DNA of 64,000 nucleotides from C-114 sp963745405 (GCA_963745405.1 CAVUWY010000002.1:1736001-1800000); one strand, 5' to 3'. Numbered from the stretch's first letter, positions 25,778-34,389 are shown. Notes: generated by a model not told the origin, from the letters alone. A program made the numbers and translations.

Positions 25778-27016
25778 TCACCGGAGATGCTTGATCACCG
25801 CGTCCCGGAAGGTGCGGGCACAGGCTCGGGCCTCGTCGGCTCCGTCCCGCATCCGGAGTCCGAACGGGGCCAGGTTCGCATCGCGGACGCCGATGCCGAT
25901 GCTGATCGAGCGGGCCAGGAGCGCATCGGTCTGCGGCAGCATGCCGACGTGGTACTCGCCGTGGGCATGGTCCGTGCAGGCGCAGTCGAACGGATGACCC
26001 TTGCCGGTCACCGTCCGCCGTTCGAGGAGGTGGTTCATCTTGCTGTAGACGTGCCAGCCCGATTCGGACAGGCGGATGGAGCCCACCTCGCGGGCCACGT
26101 CCTCCGCGATCTCGGCCGTCGGCAGGATCACGACGAGATGCGTCGCCAGGTCGCCGTCCGGGTCGGGAAGGTCGCGGAACCCGATCGCCGGCACCTCTTC
26201 GAGCATGTCGCGGACGATCGCCTGGTTCTCCCGGAGGTGCGACACGATCTGGGGGAGCTTGCGCAGCTGAGCCCGCAGGACCGCCCCGGTGAGCTCGGTC
26301 ATCCGGAAGTTCATGCCGAGGAAGGGTCGCGGGGCGTACTTGGACTCGAGCCGGTCCGGGGCGTGGCCCTGGTCGTGCATCGCGAAGCACCGCTCGTAGA
26401 GCGCCTCGTCGTCGGTCACGATCATGCCGCCGTCGCCGGCGGTGATGGTCTTGTACTCGTTGAAGCTGTACGTCCCGATAGCCCCGATGCCCCCGACGCC
26501 GGTCCCCTTGTAGGTCGCCCCGAACGCCTGGGCGCAGTCCTCGACGATGGGGATGCCGTGGCGATCGGCGACCTCCTTGAGCTCGGTCATCCGGGCCGGA
26601 CCGCCGAGCATGTGGACGACGAGGATGGCCGCCGTCCTCGGGGTGATCTTCGCCTCGACGTCGGCCGGGTCGAGGTCGAACGACTCGTCGACCTCGGCGA
26701 GGACGGGTGTCGCGCCGGCATAGACGATGGACGAGATCGAGGCCACGAAGGTGAACCCGGGCACGATCACCTCGTCCCCGGCACCGACGCCGAGGCCGAG
26801 GAGGGCGATCCACAGGGCCGCCGATCCGCCGCCGCTCAATCCGAGGCCGTAGCGCACGCCGGCCAGAGCGGCGATCTCCTCCTCGAGATGGTGGACCTTG
26901 GCGCCGAAGGCAGGATCGTCGGACGGTCCGTAGCGGCTCAGGTAGCGGCTCGAGAGGACCTCGAGCACCTCGGCCGTCTCCTCGGCTCCGATGAGTTCGA
27001 CGCCTGGTCCCGGCAT
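25778..27016 (-). CDS. DegT/DnrJ/EryC1/StrS-family aminotransferase
   Basis: A 412-aa PLP-dependent sugar aminotransferase. GGGSAALWIALLGLG binds phosphate, PIVEDCAQAFGATYKG holds Asp160 and Gln163, and SFNEYKTITAGDGG holds the Schiff-base Lys189. The family includes the scyllo-inosose aminotransferases of aminocyclitol antibiotic pathways. Its position between iolD and iolC is unusual for a myo-inositol operon. The reaction could run in the deaminating direction, turning an inosamine into an inosose. ATG start with AAGGAG eight bases upstream. Confidence 0.88.
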   Translation of the reverse strand: MPGPGVELIGAEETAEVLEVLSSRYLSRYGPSDDPAFGAKVHHLEEEIAALAGVRYGLGLSGGGSAALWIALLGLGVGAGDEVIVPGFTFVASISSIVYAGATPVLAEVDESFDLDPADVEAKITPRTAAILVVHMLGGPARMTELKEVADRHGIPIVEDCAQAFGATYKGTGVGGIGAIGTYSFNEYKTITAGDGGMIVTDDEALYERCFAMHDQGHAPDRLESKYAPRPFLGMNFRMTELTGAVLRAQLRKLPQIVSHLRENQAIVRDMLEEVPAIGFRDLPDPDGDLATHLVVILPTAEIAEDVAREVGSIRLSESGWHVYSKMNHLLERRTVTGKGHPFDCACTDHAHGEYHVGMLPQTDALLARSISIGIGVRDANLAPFGLRMRDGADEARACARTFRDAVIKHLR

Positions 27017-27086
27017 GTGTCGGCTCCTTCCTAGTCCTGCGAGACCGTTGGGCGCGGCACATCGCCGGCTGGATCGTTCGACCGCA

Positions 27087-28973
27087 TCAATTGAGCTCCG
27101 TCCGCTGTCGTCGGCGGGCGTCCTCGTACGCGTCGCGCGCGGCGCGGACGGCGGGACGGGCACTCGTCGCGGCGACCGGCACGTCCCACCACGTCTCGAA
27201 GGTCGGCATGCGCTTCTCCGGCTCGGCCGGTACGACGACGACCGTCACCCCATCGATCTGGCGGGCCCGGGCGAGCGCCGCCCCCACCTCCTCCGCCGTG
27301 GTGGCGAGGATCGCCGTCGCGCCCATCGCCTCGGCGTGGGCGCGGAAGTCGACCGGGACGTACGGCCCGCTGAGCCTTCCGCTCGCCTCGTCGCGCGATC
27401 GAAGCTCGTTGCCGAAATCGGGCACCCCGACCGACCGCTGCAGGGCCAGGATGCACTGGAAGCCGTGGTTGTCGACCACGACGATGGTGAGCTTCAGGTG
27501 CTCGGCGACCGCGGTCACGATCTCCGAGTTGAGCATGAGGTATGAGCCGTCGCCGACCATGACCACGACCTCGCGATCGGCGTCGGCGAGCCGGACCCCG
27601 AGACCGGCCGCGATCTCGTAGCCCATGCACGAATACCCGTACTCGACGTGATACGCCTTGGGGTCCTCGGGGCGCCACAGCCGGAGCAGGTCGCCGGGCA
27701 GGCTGCCCGCGGCGCAGATTACCGTCGCGTGGCCACCGACCGCATCGTTGACGACGCCGACGATCTCCGACTGCCCGAGCGCGCCCGGCGCACCGTCCGC
27801 CGCCCGAAGACGGGTGACGACGTCGTCCCACTCCCGGCGCAGGCCGGCGATCCGCTCGCGGTAGGCGGATCCCGTGCCCGCGTAGCCGGCCGCCCCGAGC
27901 GCGGCGTCGAGCGCCCGGATCGCCTCCCGCGCATCGCCGATGACCGCCAGTCCGCGGAGCTTGTGGGCGTCCATCGACCCGATGTTGACGTTGACGAACG
28001 CGACGTCGGGGTGCTGGAACGTCGTCTGGGATGCGGTCACGAAATCGCCGAGGCGGGTCCCGATGCTGAGGACGAGGTCGGCCTCGCGAGCGAGCCGGTT
28101 GGCGGCGAGCCCGCCGTTCGTCCCGGCCGGTCCGACGTTCATCGGGTGGTCCCAGGCCAGGGCGCCCTTGCCCGCCTGGGTCTCGGCGACGGGGATCCCG
28201 TAGCGACTGGCGAAGGCCCCGAGCTCGTCCGTCGCGCCGGAGTAGATCGCGCCCCCGCCCACGACGATGATCGGCGTCCGGGCACTCGCCAGCAGGAGCG
28301 CGGCCTCGGCGATGGGAGCGGGCTCGGGGACCGGCCGCGGCACGTGCCAGACGCGGGCCTCGAGGAACCGCTCGGGCCAGTCGTAGGCTTCGGCCTGGAC
28401 GTCCTCCGGCAGGGAGATCGTCACCGCGCCCGTCTCGACCGGGTCGGTGAGGATGCGGAAGGCGGCCGGCAGTGACGAGAGCAGCTGTTCCGGGCGGGAG
28501 ATGCGGTCGTAGAAGCGGGAGACGCTGCGGAAGGCGTCGTTGGCGCTGACGTCGCGCTCGCTCGGGTGCTCCACCTGCTGGAGCACGGGATCGGGAGCCC
28601 GGTTGGCGAACGCGTCGCTCGGGAACAGCAGGACCGGGATCCGATTGACCGTCGCCGCGGCGGCGCCCGTGATCATGTTCGTCGCGCCGGGCCCGACCGA
28701 CGAGATGCAGGCGAACGCACGGAGTCGGTCGTGGTACTTGGCGAAGGCGTGGGCGATGTGGACCTGGGCCTGCTCGTTCTGCGGCCGGTAAAAGGGCAGG
28801 CCGCACGCGTCGCCGTACTCCTCGAGCGCCTGGCCGAGGCCGGCGACGTTGCCGTGACCGAAGATCCCCCAGACGCCGGCGATGAATCGGTGGCGATGAC
28901 CGTCCCGCTCGACGTCCTGCGCCGCCATGAATCGAACGATGGCCTGGGCAACGGTCAGCCGGACCGTCCGCAT
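27087..28973 (-). CDS. iolD: 3D-(3,5/4)-trihydroxycyclohexane-1,2-dione acylhydrolase
   Basis: A 628-aa thiamine-diphosphate enzyme. The catalytic Glu67 sits in PQNEQAQ, SSVGPGATNMITG is the acetolactate-synthase-like core, and the ThDP/Mg motif runs from VGDGSYLML (474) to VVVDN about 28 residues on. C-terminal features EPEKRMPTFETWWDVPVA are characteristic of IolD. It opens the cyclohexane ring of the inositol intermediate. The ATG at MRTVRLTV is chosen because AAGGAG lies six bases upstream; a TTG six codons earlier overlaps that site. First gene of the iol-type operon, just after a promoter-operator region. Confidence 0.94.
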   Translation of the reverse strand: MRTVRLTVAQAIVRFMAAQDVERDGHRHRFIAGVWGIFGHGNVAGLGQALEEYGDACGLPFYRPQNEQAQVHIAHAFAKYHDRLRAFACISSVGPGATNMITGAAAATVNRIPVLLFPSDAFANRAPDPVLQQVEHPSERDVSANDAFRSVSRFYDRISRPEQLLSSLPAAFRILTDPVETGAVTISLPEDVQAEAYDWPERFLEARVWHVPRPVPEPAPIAEAALLLASARTPIIVVGGGAIYSGATDELGAFASRYGIPVAETQAGKGALAWDHPMNVGPAGTNGGLAANRLAREADLVLSIGTRLGDFVTASQTTFQHPDVAFVNVNIGSMDAHKLRGLAVIGDAREAIRALDAALGAAGYAGTGSAYRERIAGLRREWDDVVTRLRAADGAPGALGQSEIVGVVNDAVGGHATVICAAGSLPGDLLRLWRPEDPKAYHVEYGYSCMGYEIAAGLGVRLADADREVVVMVGDGSYLMLNSEIVTAVAEHLKLTIVVVDNHGFQCILALQRSVGVPDFGNELRSRDEASGRLSGPYVPVDFRAHAEAMGATAILATTAEEVGAALARARQIDGVTVVVVPAEPEKRMPTFETWWDVPVAATSARPAVRAARDAYEDARRRQRTELN

Positions 28974-28983
28974 CGTCAACTCC

Positions 28984-29013
28984 TTGCGCAACCGATTGCA
29001 ACGAAGGTATCAT
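28984..29013 (+). promoter_or_regulatory. Candidate promoter of the second CehA-like gene
   Basis: TTGCGC (28984-28989), an 18-base spacer and TATCAT (29008-29013) point toward the second CehA-like gene. The operator overlaps the -35 and spacer, so one repressor site would control both divergent promoters. Confidence 0.5.
28987..29000. promoter_or_regulatory. LacI-family operator 3 (iolD / CehA-like divergent promoters)
   Basis: CGCAACCGATTGCA contains the core GCAACCGATTGC, 11 of 12 bases identical to the perfect palindrome upstream of lacI. It begins four bases downstream of the iolD -10 and overlaps the divergent promoter. Confidence 0.75.
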
Positions 29014-29033
29014 CGCGACTCGCCCCGCGTCAA
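29004..29033 (-). promoter_or_regulatory. Promoter of the iolD operon
   Basis: On the minus strand TTGACG (29033-29028), an 18-base spacer and TACCTT (29009-29004) are followed by the operator. Spacer length, -35 hexamer and operator offset match the lacI promoter almost exactly. Confidence 0.65.
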
Positions 29034-29058
29034 CACGGGCCGATCGAGGGGTCATCCG

Positions 29059-31695
29059 ATGATGTCGCCACGGATCCAGTCCGCGACGCCGCTGGCCCGG
29101 CCGGTCGACCTCGGGTCGCACTGGAACGCCACCGATGCCGACGTGGTGGCGCGGTTCCATCCCCAGTACCGCCCGGCCCTGGATCGCCTGCCGAGCGGCC
29201 TTTCGGTGTTCCGCGGCATCCCGTTCGAGCTGGCGCCGCGGTCGGGGGCCCGGCGCTGGATCGTCCTCGACCGCGAGGTCTCGATCGACCTCGGCGGCGA
29301 ACTCGGGGGGATGGACGGCGGCGACGACGCCCGCCCGGTCAGCCACCTCGTCGTCGCTCACTTCTCCGACAGCTCCCGGGGCGACGACGGCGAACGGCCG
29401 GCTGGCATGCCGGTCGGCTGGGTCTTTCCGACCGGCCAGCCCCTGGCGACGTACGAGGTGATCGGGGCCGACGGGCGGAGCCGCTCGATCGAGATCAAGC
29501 GCCGCTTCCAGATCGTCGACGGGATCATCGGCTGGGGCTTCCTGCCGTTCGAGGCGGTCGGCCACCGCGCGGACGAGCCGGTCGACTGGCGCGGGCCGCA
29601 TCCGCGGCAATCGGCCGGCCGCTACCCGGCGGCGGGCCATGCCGGACCGCTCGCCATGCTGCCGGGCGGGTGGGGGCCGGCCCAGACCGCCGTCGCCGAC
29701 TTCGTCCCGACGCCCGACGACGACATCACCCTGTGGCTCCACGCGATCCCCATCCTCCAGGGCGAGGTCCCGGTGAGACTCCGTCTCACGCCGATCGGGG
29801 GTCCGCGACCGGGCGATGCCGTGGTCGTGGCCGCGGTCACCCGATTCCATGGGACCGCCAGCCCGCTCCTGGCGGGCCCTCGCCGTGAGGTCCGCGTCGA
29901 GGGCGCGGACGGCCCGCCGGCCATCGATCTCGGGGTGATCATCCGGACGAGGCCGCTGCCGCGCCCGGCCGCGCCCGCGGACGCCTCGTCCGCCGGTGAG
30001 CCGCTCGGCTGGGGGCGCCCGCGCGGGACCGGGGACCAGGGTCCGGATCCGTCACGTGCCCGGGGCGCCGGGGACGTCAGGGTCGTCGACCTCGTCGCGA
30101 CCCCCGACGCCCGCCTTCGGCTCGGTGATGACGAGCTGCTCCTCGCCGATCTCGATCGCGACGGGGCGGTCGTCCGCGGGGGCATCGAGATCCGCGCCCT
30201 CGCACCGCCGACCGTCCGTGTCGACCTGCGGGTCACGGCGGATGGCGTGCCCGCGCCGGCGAGGGTCCGGTTCGTCGCCGCCGACGGCCGGTACCTGCCG
30301 CCGCTGGGCCACCGCGACGAGGTCAACACCGGGCTGCTCGAGGACAGCGGCGCGGACATCCTGCTCGGGTCCGATGCCTACGCGTACGTCCCCGGCGAGT
30401 CCCAGGTCGACCTGCCGGTCGGTGCTGTCGACCTCGAGGTCGTCAAGGGGTTCGAGCACCGCCCGGTGCTGCGGCACTGCGAGGTGCTCCCCGACACGCG
30501 GGAGATCGTGGTCGACCTCCAGCGGGTCATCGATCTTCGAGCCGCCGGCTGGCGGACCGCCGATCCCCACGTCCACTTCATCTCCCCGGCGACCGCGCTG
30601 CTCCAGGCGGCGGCCGAGGACGTCGGAACGGTCCACCTCCTCGCGACCCAGGCCGGCGACCTCACGACGAACGGCCAGGACCTCACCTGGGGGTCGCAGC
30701 GCGACCCGACCGGCCGCCACGAAGTGATCATGGGGACGGAGAACCGCCAGAACCTGCTCGGCCATCTGGCCCTCCTCGGAGCCCGCCGGCCGGTCCTGCC
30801 GATGGCATCCGGCGGCGCGCCCGAAGGCCGCCTCGGTGGCGCGGTCGACGAGCTCCTCGGGGACTGGGCGGACCGGTGCCACGCCGAGGGAGGCCTCGTC
30901 GTCGGTGCCCACTTCCCGCTGCCCTACGCCGAAGTCGCGGCGGCGATCGTCGTCGGCCAGATCGACGCGGTCGAGCTGCAGGCGTTCGCAGCGGGCCTCG
31001 ACAACCCACCGATCCTCGAGTGGTACCGCTTCCTCAACTGCGGCTACCGCCTGCCGGTCCTCGGCGGGACCGACAAGATGTCGGCCGAGGTCCCCGTCGG
31101 GGCGATCCGGACGTACGCCCGTCTGCAGCCCGACGAACCCGCCACGTTCGAGGCGTGGGCCGCTGCCGTCCGCGCCGGCCGGACGTTCGCCTCCTCGGGC
31201 CCGGTGGTCGAGCTGGCCGTCGACGGCCACGAGCCGGGCGCGGTCGTCGGCCTCGGGTCGTCCGGTGGCAGCCTCGAGGTCCGGGCGACCGCGCGAGCCG
31301 CCCAGGCGACCATCGCGACCCTCGAGATCGTGATGAACGGGCGGGTCGTCGCGGCCGAACGATCCTCGGGCCCGGTCGCCGAGTTGCGCCTTGCCGCGAC
31401 CCTCGACGTACGATCCGGCTCCTGGATCGCAGCCCGGACCCGCAGCGAGCACGAGATCCGCTCGGCGTTCGCGACGTCGATGGCCGCCCACACGTCGCCC
31501 GTCTACGTCGAGGTCGTCGATCGCCCGCTCTTCGACCCGGGAGACGCTGCGGCGATCGCCGAAGTCGTGGACGGGACGGCCCGCTGGATCGAGACGATGG
31601 CGGCGGTCGCCGACGAGCGCCGCCGTGACCTGATGGTGGAACGGATCCGCGCCCGCGCTGCCGAGCTCCGCGGTCGCATCGAACGCCCGACATGA
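29059..31695 (+). CDS. CehA/McbA-like metallohydrolase, large two-domain form (second copy)
   Basis: An 878-aa paralogue of the 864-aa protein at 17307, similar along the whole length. Shared blocks include RFVAADGRYLPP, a HVHF-type His pair (His504, His506), MGTENRQN, VGAHFPLPYAE (His618) and GTDKMSAEVP (Asp672). The first 480 residues are beta-rich and unlike characterised CehA. No signal peptide or membrane helix. Start: tandem ATGATG with GAGGGG about eight bases upstream; either ATG may be used. It is divergent from iolD across a shared operator and is followed after 27 bases by an isomerase gene, so it belongs to the same regulon. It may release a cyclitol from a conjugate. Confidence 0.85.
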   Translation: MMSPRIQSATPLARPVDLGSHWNATDADVVARFHPQYRPALDRLPSGLSVFRGIPFELAPRSGARRWIVLDREVSIDLGGELGGMDGGDDARPVSHLVVAHFSDSSRGDDGERPAGMPVGWVFPTGQPLATYEVIGADGRSRSIEIKRRFQIVDGIIGWGFLPFEAVGHRADEPVDWRGPHPRQSAGRYPAAGHAGPLAMLPGGWGPAQTAVADFVPTPDDDITLWLHAIPILQGEVPVRLRLTPIGGPRPGDAVVVAAVTRFHGTASPLLAGPRREVRVEGADGPPAIDLGVIIRTRPLPRPAAPADASSAGEPLGWGRPRGTGDQGPDPSRARGAGDVRVVDLVATPDARLRLGDDELLLADLDRDGAVVRGGIEIRALAPPTVRVDLRVTADGVPAPARVRFVAADGRYLPPLGHRDEVNTGLLEDSGADILLGSDAYAYVPGESQVDLPVGAVDLEVVKGFEHRPVLRHCEVLPDTREIVVDLQRVIDLRAAGWRTADPHVHFISPATALLQAAAEDVGTVHLLATQAGDLTTNGQDLTWGSQRDPTGRHEVIMGTENRQNLLGHLALLGARRPVLPMASGGAPEGRLGGAVDELLGDWADRCHAEGGLVVGAHFPLPYAEVAAAIVVGQIDAVELQAFAAGLDNPPILEWYRFLNCGYRLPVLGGTDKMSAEVPVGAIRTYARLQPDEPATFEAWAAAVRAGRTFASSGPVVELAVDGHEPGAVVGLGSSGGSLEVRATARAAQATIATLEIVMNGRVVAAERSSGPVAELRLAATLDVRSGSWIAARTRSEHEIRSAFATSMAAHTSPVYVEVVDRPLFDPGDAAAIAEVVDGTARWIETMAAVADERRRDLMVERIRARAAELRGRIERPT

Positions 31696-31722
31696 GGGGC
31701 CCGACATGAGAGGAAGGTCAGG

Positions 31723-32607
31723 ATGAGGATCGCCCTCGACCCGTACATGCTCCGCGACCGGCCGATCGGGGAGGTCTGCCGAATCGCGGCCGACATCGGC
31801 TACGACTCGATCGAGCTCTCGCCGCGCCCGGACTTCATCCCCTTCTTCACCCACCCGCGGGCCGATCGGGCCAAGGTCGCCGAGGTGCGGACGGCGCTCC
31901 GGGACACCGGGATCGAGATGGCTTCGATCCTGCCCCTCTACCGCTGGTCGGGGCCGGACGAGGACGAGCGTCAGGCGGCCGTGCGCTACTGGAAACGCGC
32001 CATCCAACTGGCCGTCGAGGTCGGCTGCACGACGATGAACTCGGAGTTCAACGGCCGGCCCGAGGCGGCGGCCCGGAGCGAGGCCCAATTCTGGCGGTCG
32101 ATGGAGGAGCTGTTGCCGATCTACGAGCGCGAGGGGATCCGCCTGAATCTCGAGGCCCACCCGGACGACTTCATCGAGCTGAACGGGCCTGCCGTCGATC
32201 TCGTCCGGGCCATCGATTCGGACACCGTCGGCTACGTCTTCTGCACCCCTCATGCGTTCCACCTCGGCGGTGACGTCGAGTCGATGATCGAGTACGCCGC
32301 GCCGGTCCTCGCCCAGGTCCATGTGGCCGACTGCCTGGACCACCGCGCCTCGTCGGGGCTGCGGTACATCGTCAACCCGCCCGACTCGACCGCCCGGGTC
32401 CACCAGCACCTCGACATCGGCCAGGGCGAGGTCGACTTCGAGGCCTGCTTCCGGGCCCTCCGTCGGGTCGGCTTCGACGGCATCCTCACGAGCTGCGTGT
32501 TCGCCTGGGAGGAGCGGGCGATCGAATCGTCGCGGTTCCAGTTCGAACGGATCAAGGAGCTGCTCGCTTCGACCGCGACGGCCGGCGAGGGCGAGCCCCG
32601 AGCCTAG
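31723..32607 (+). CDS. TIM-barrel sugar phosphate isomerase/epimerase
   Basis: A 294-aa xylose-isomerase-like barrel. It begins MRIALDPYMLRD and contains LNLEAHPDDFIE, YVFCTPHAFHLGGD, QVHVADCLDH and a His in TARVHQHLDIGQGEVDF. The last motif set (H-x-H, G-x-G-x-x-D) is common in IolE/hydroxypyruvate-isomerase-like proteins. It follows the second CehA-like gene by 27 bases and probably shares its promoter. It overlaps the convergent next gene by four bases. Substrate unknown. Confidence 0.85.
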   Translation: MRIALDPYMLRDRPIGEVCRIAADIGYDSIELSPRPDFIPFFTHPRADRAKVAEVRTALRDTGIEMASILPLYRWSGPDEDERQAAVRYWKRAIQLAVEVGCTTMNSEFNGRPEAAARSEAQFWRSMEELLPIYEREGIRLNLEAHPDDFIELNGPAVDLVRAIDSDTVGYVFCTPHAFHLGGDVESMIEYAAPVLAQVHVADCLDHRASSGLRYIVNPPDSTARVHQHLDIGQGEVDFEACFRALRRVGFDGILTSCVFAWEERAIESSRFQFERIKELLASTATAGEGEPRA

Positions 32608-33536
32608 GCCGGCCAGAGGAGGTCGGCGATGAACGCCGCGGCCTCGCGGACGCCGTCCTCCTGCGAGGCGTACGGGTCCTCCTGCTCGATGGACAGCGAG
32701 TCGTCGTAGCCGACGTCGCGAAGCGCCTCGAGGAACGACGCCCACCAGCCCCGCGGCCGGGCCCGCCCGACCGTCCGGAAGACCCAGGCCCGCTCCGACG
32801 GCGTGCCGAACGGTCGATCGTCGAGGACTCCCGCGAGCCCGACCTGTTCTTCGTCGATCTCGGTGTCCTTCATGTGGACATGGAAGACAGCGGCTCCGAG
32901 CGCCCGGACGGCCGCCAGCGGATCCATCCGTTGCCAGAAGAGGTGGCTCGGATCCATGTTCGCGCCGATCCGATCGCCGACCGCCGCGCGGAAGGCGAGG
33001 AGCGTGGGCACGTTGTAGACGACGTGGAGCGGATGGAGCTCGAAGGCGATCTTCGTCACCCCGTAGCGCTCGGCCGTCTCGACCTTGTCGCGCCACAGCC
33101 CCACGGCGGCGTCCCAGTGCCGCCGTCGGAGGGCGACCGCGTCATCGGGCCACGGGTACCAGACCCAGTCGATCGTGGTCGCGCCGGGGCCGTCGCCGGG
33201 GCAGCCGGACATCGAGACGATCTTGGTCACCCCCAGCTCGGCCGCGAGCTCGAGGGTCCGGTCGATGAGGATCGAATGGGCGTCGCCGACGACGGGATGC
33301 ATCGGCCAGGCCGAGCAATTCAGGGACGCGATGCGGAGCCCGCGCCGCTCGAACGCGGCACGGAACGCCGTCCGCCGCTCCGCGCTCTCGAGGAGCTCGT
33401 CGATCCGGAGGTGCGGTGCGCTCGACTGCCCGCCGGTGGCGATCTCGATGGAGCGGACGCCCGCCTCGGCGGCGACATCGAGCGCACGCTCGAAGGGCAG
33501 CCCACTCAGCGAATCCGTGTAGAGGCCGATGTCCAC
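32604..33536 (-). CDS. TIM-barrel sugar phosphate isomerase/epimerase
   Basis: A 310-aa barrel starting MDIGLYTDSLSGLPFERALD, with IAFELHPLHVVYN, IGANMDPSHLFWQRMDP, FHVHMKDTEID and LSIEQEDPYAS. These motifs match IolE/IolH-type isomerases that act in inositol and sugar-lactone pathways. On the minus strand, converging with the previous isomerase. No own operator was found; its upstream gap to the next gene start is about 1 kb of the hypothetical membrane-anchored gene. Confidence 0.85.
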   Translation of the reverse strand: MDIGLYTDSLSGLPFERALDVAAEAGVRSIEIATGGQSSAPHLRIDELLESAERRTAFRAAFERRGLRIASLNCSAWPMHPVVGDAHSILIDRTLELAAELGVTKIVSMSGCPGDGPGATTIDWVWYPWPDDAVALRRRHWDAAVGLWRDKVETAERYGVTKIAFELHPLHVVYNVPTLLAFRAAVGDRIGANMDPSHLFWQRMDPLAAVRALGAAVFHVHMKDTEIDEEQVGLAGVLDDRPFGTPSERAWVFRTVGRARPRGWWASFLEALRDVGYDDSLSIEQEDPYASQEDGVREAAAFIADLLWPA

Positions 33537-33555
33537 GAGCCCTCCCGTCGGTGGA

Positions 33556-34389
33556 TCAGGTCCCGATGCAGGCGTACAGGTAGCGGTGCCCGGCGACTCC
33601 GGGGATCGACACGTCGAACCGATACGCGTCAGTCGGGATGATGCCCGGTCGAGACGAGGCGAACAGGACGGTCCCGCCGGGCCCGGAGCTCGGCAGGGAG
33701 TAGCGTCCGGCCGGGGACAGCCCGTCGAGCTGGACCACGACGGGCGCGACTCGCCGGAGCGTCCCGCCCGAGCGGCCGAGTGCCGTGGCGGTGATCGCGG
33801 CCTTCGGATTCATGCCCGGGTAGGTGATCCCGAGGTAGGCGACCCTACCGGCCGGCAGGTGGACCGCGGGGCGGGCGAGGGGCGGCGCCGCCGACGAACA
33901 GAGCCCGGCGGAGCCGCCGATCTGGGTGACCCGCCGCAGCGACGCCTGACCGAGACCCTGCTGCAGGACGACGAACGGACCGTCGGCCGACCAGGCGGGG
34001 AGGGGAGCGTGCGGGATCGTGGGCTCCTCCGTTGCGGTCGTGCCGGGCGTGAGGAGGGCGACCACCGTCCATTCGTTGTCGACCAGGGATCGATACGGGA
34101 CGATCGGTCCGGCCCGGACCGAGGCCGGGGACGAGGTCGGCACGGCGACGGCGACGCTCGGCGCCGGCACGGCGGTGGTCGGTCCCGGCCCCAGCGCGGA
34201 GCCGATGACCGGGCTCGCGCGCGGGCTCGGCGGCGGCCCGCCCGTCGTTCCCCACGGATGCCAGATCAGGACTCCGAGCGTGCACGTGATCGCGAGGACG
34301 GCCGCTGTCGCCCGTCGCGCCGCGCCGGTGCGGACGCGCTCGACCTGCAGCTGGTCGTGCTCAGCGGCGTCGTGTATCGGATCGTTCAC
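33556..34389 (-). CDS. Hypothetical single-pass membrane protein with Pro/Ala-rich linker
   Basis: A 277-aa protein I do not recognise. A short cytoplasmic N-terminus is followed by one membrane segment (about residues 28-46, ATAAVLAITCTLGVLIW), a Pro/Ser/Ala-rich linker to about 95 and an extracytoplasmic region of about 180 residues. The topology recalls an anti-sigma factor or sensor, but there is no zinc-binding anti-sigma motif. A GTG start is used. Just 19 bases separate its end from the start of the isomerase gene, but function is likely unrelated. Confidence 0.65.
   Translation of the reverse strand: MNDPIHDAAEHDQLQVERVRTGAARRATAAVLAITCTLGVLIWHPWGTTGGPPPSPRASPVIGSALGPGPTTAVPAPSVAVAVPTSSPASVRAGPIVPYRSLVDNEWTVVALLTPGTTATEEPTIPHAPLPAWSADGPFVVLQQGLGQASLRRVTQIGGSAGLCSSAAPPLARPAVHLPAGRVAYLGITYPGMNPKAAITATALGRSGGTLRRVAPVVVQLDGLSPAGRYSLPSSGPGGTVLFASSRPGIIPTDAYRFDVSIPGVAGHRYLYACIGT

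Noticed and set aside
27031..29850. A 939-codon minus-strand frame over iolD and the CehA-like gene
   Set aside because: Arg/Gly-rich shadow of iolD in another frame; no start or ribosome site that fits.
30052..33096. A 1014-codon minus-strand open frame across the second CehA-like gene and the next isomerase
   Set aside because: Spans two well-supported plus-strand genes, low-complexity Arg/Asp/Val-rich, no recognisable motif.
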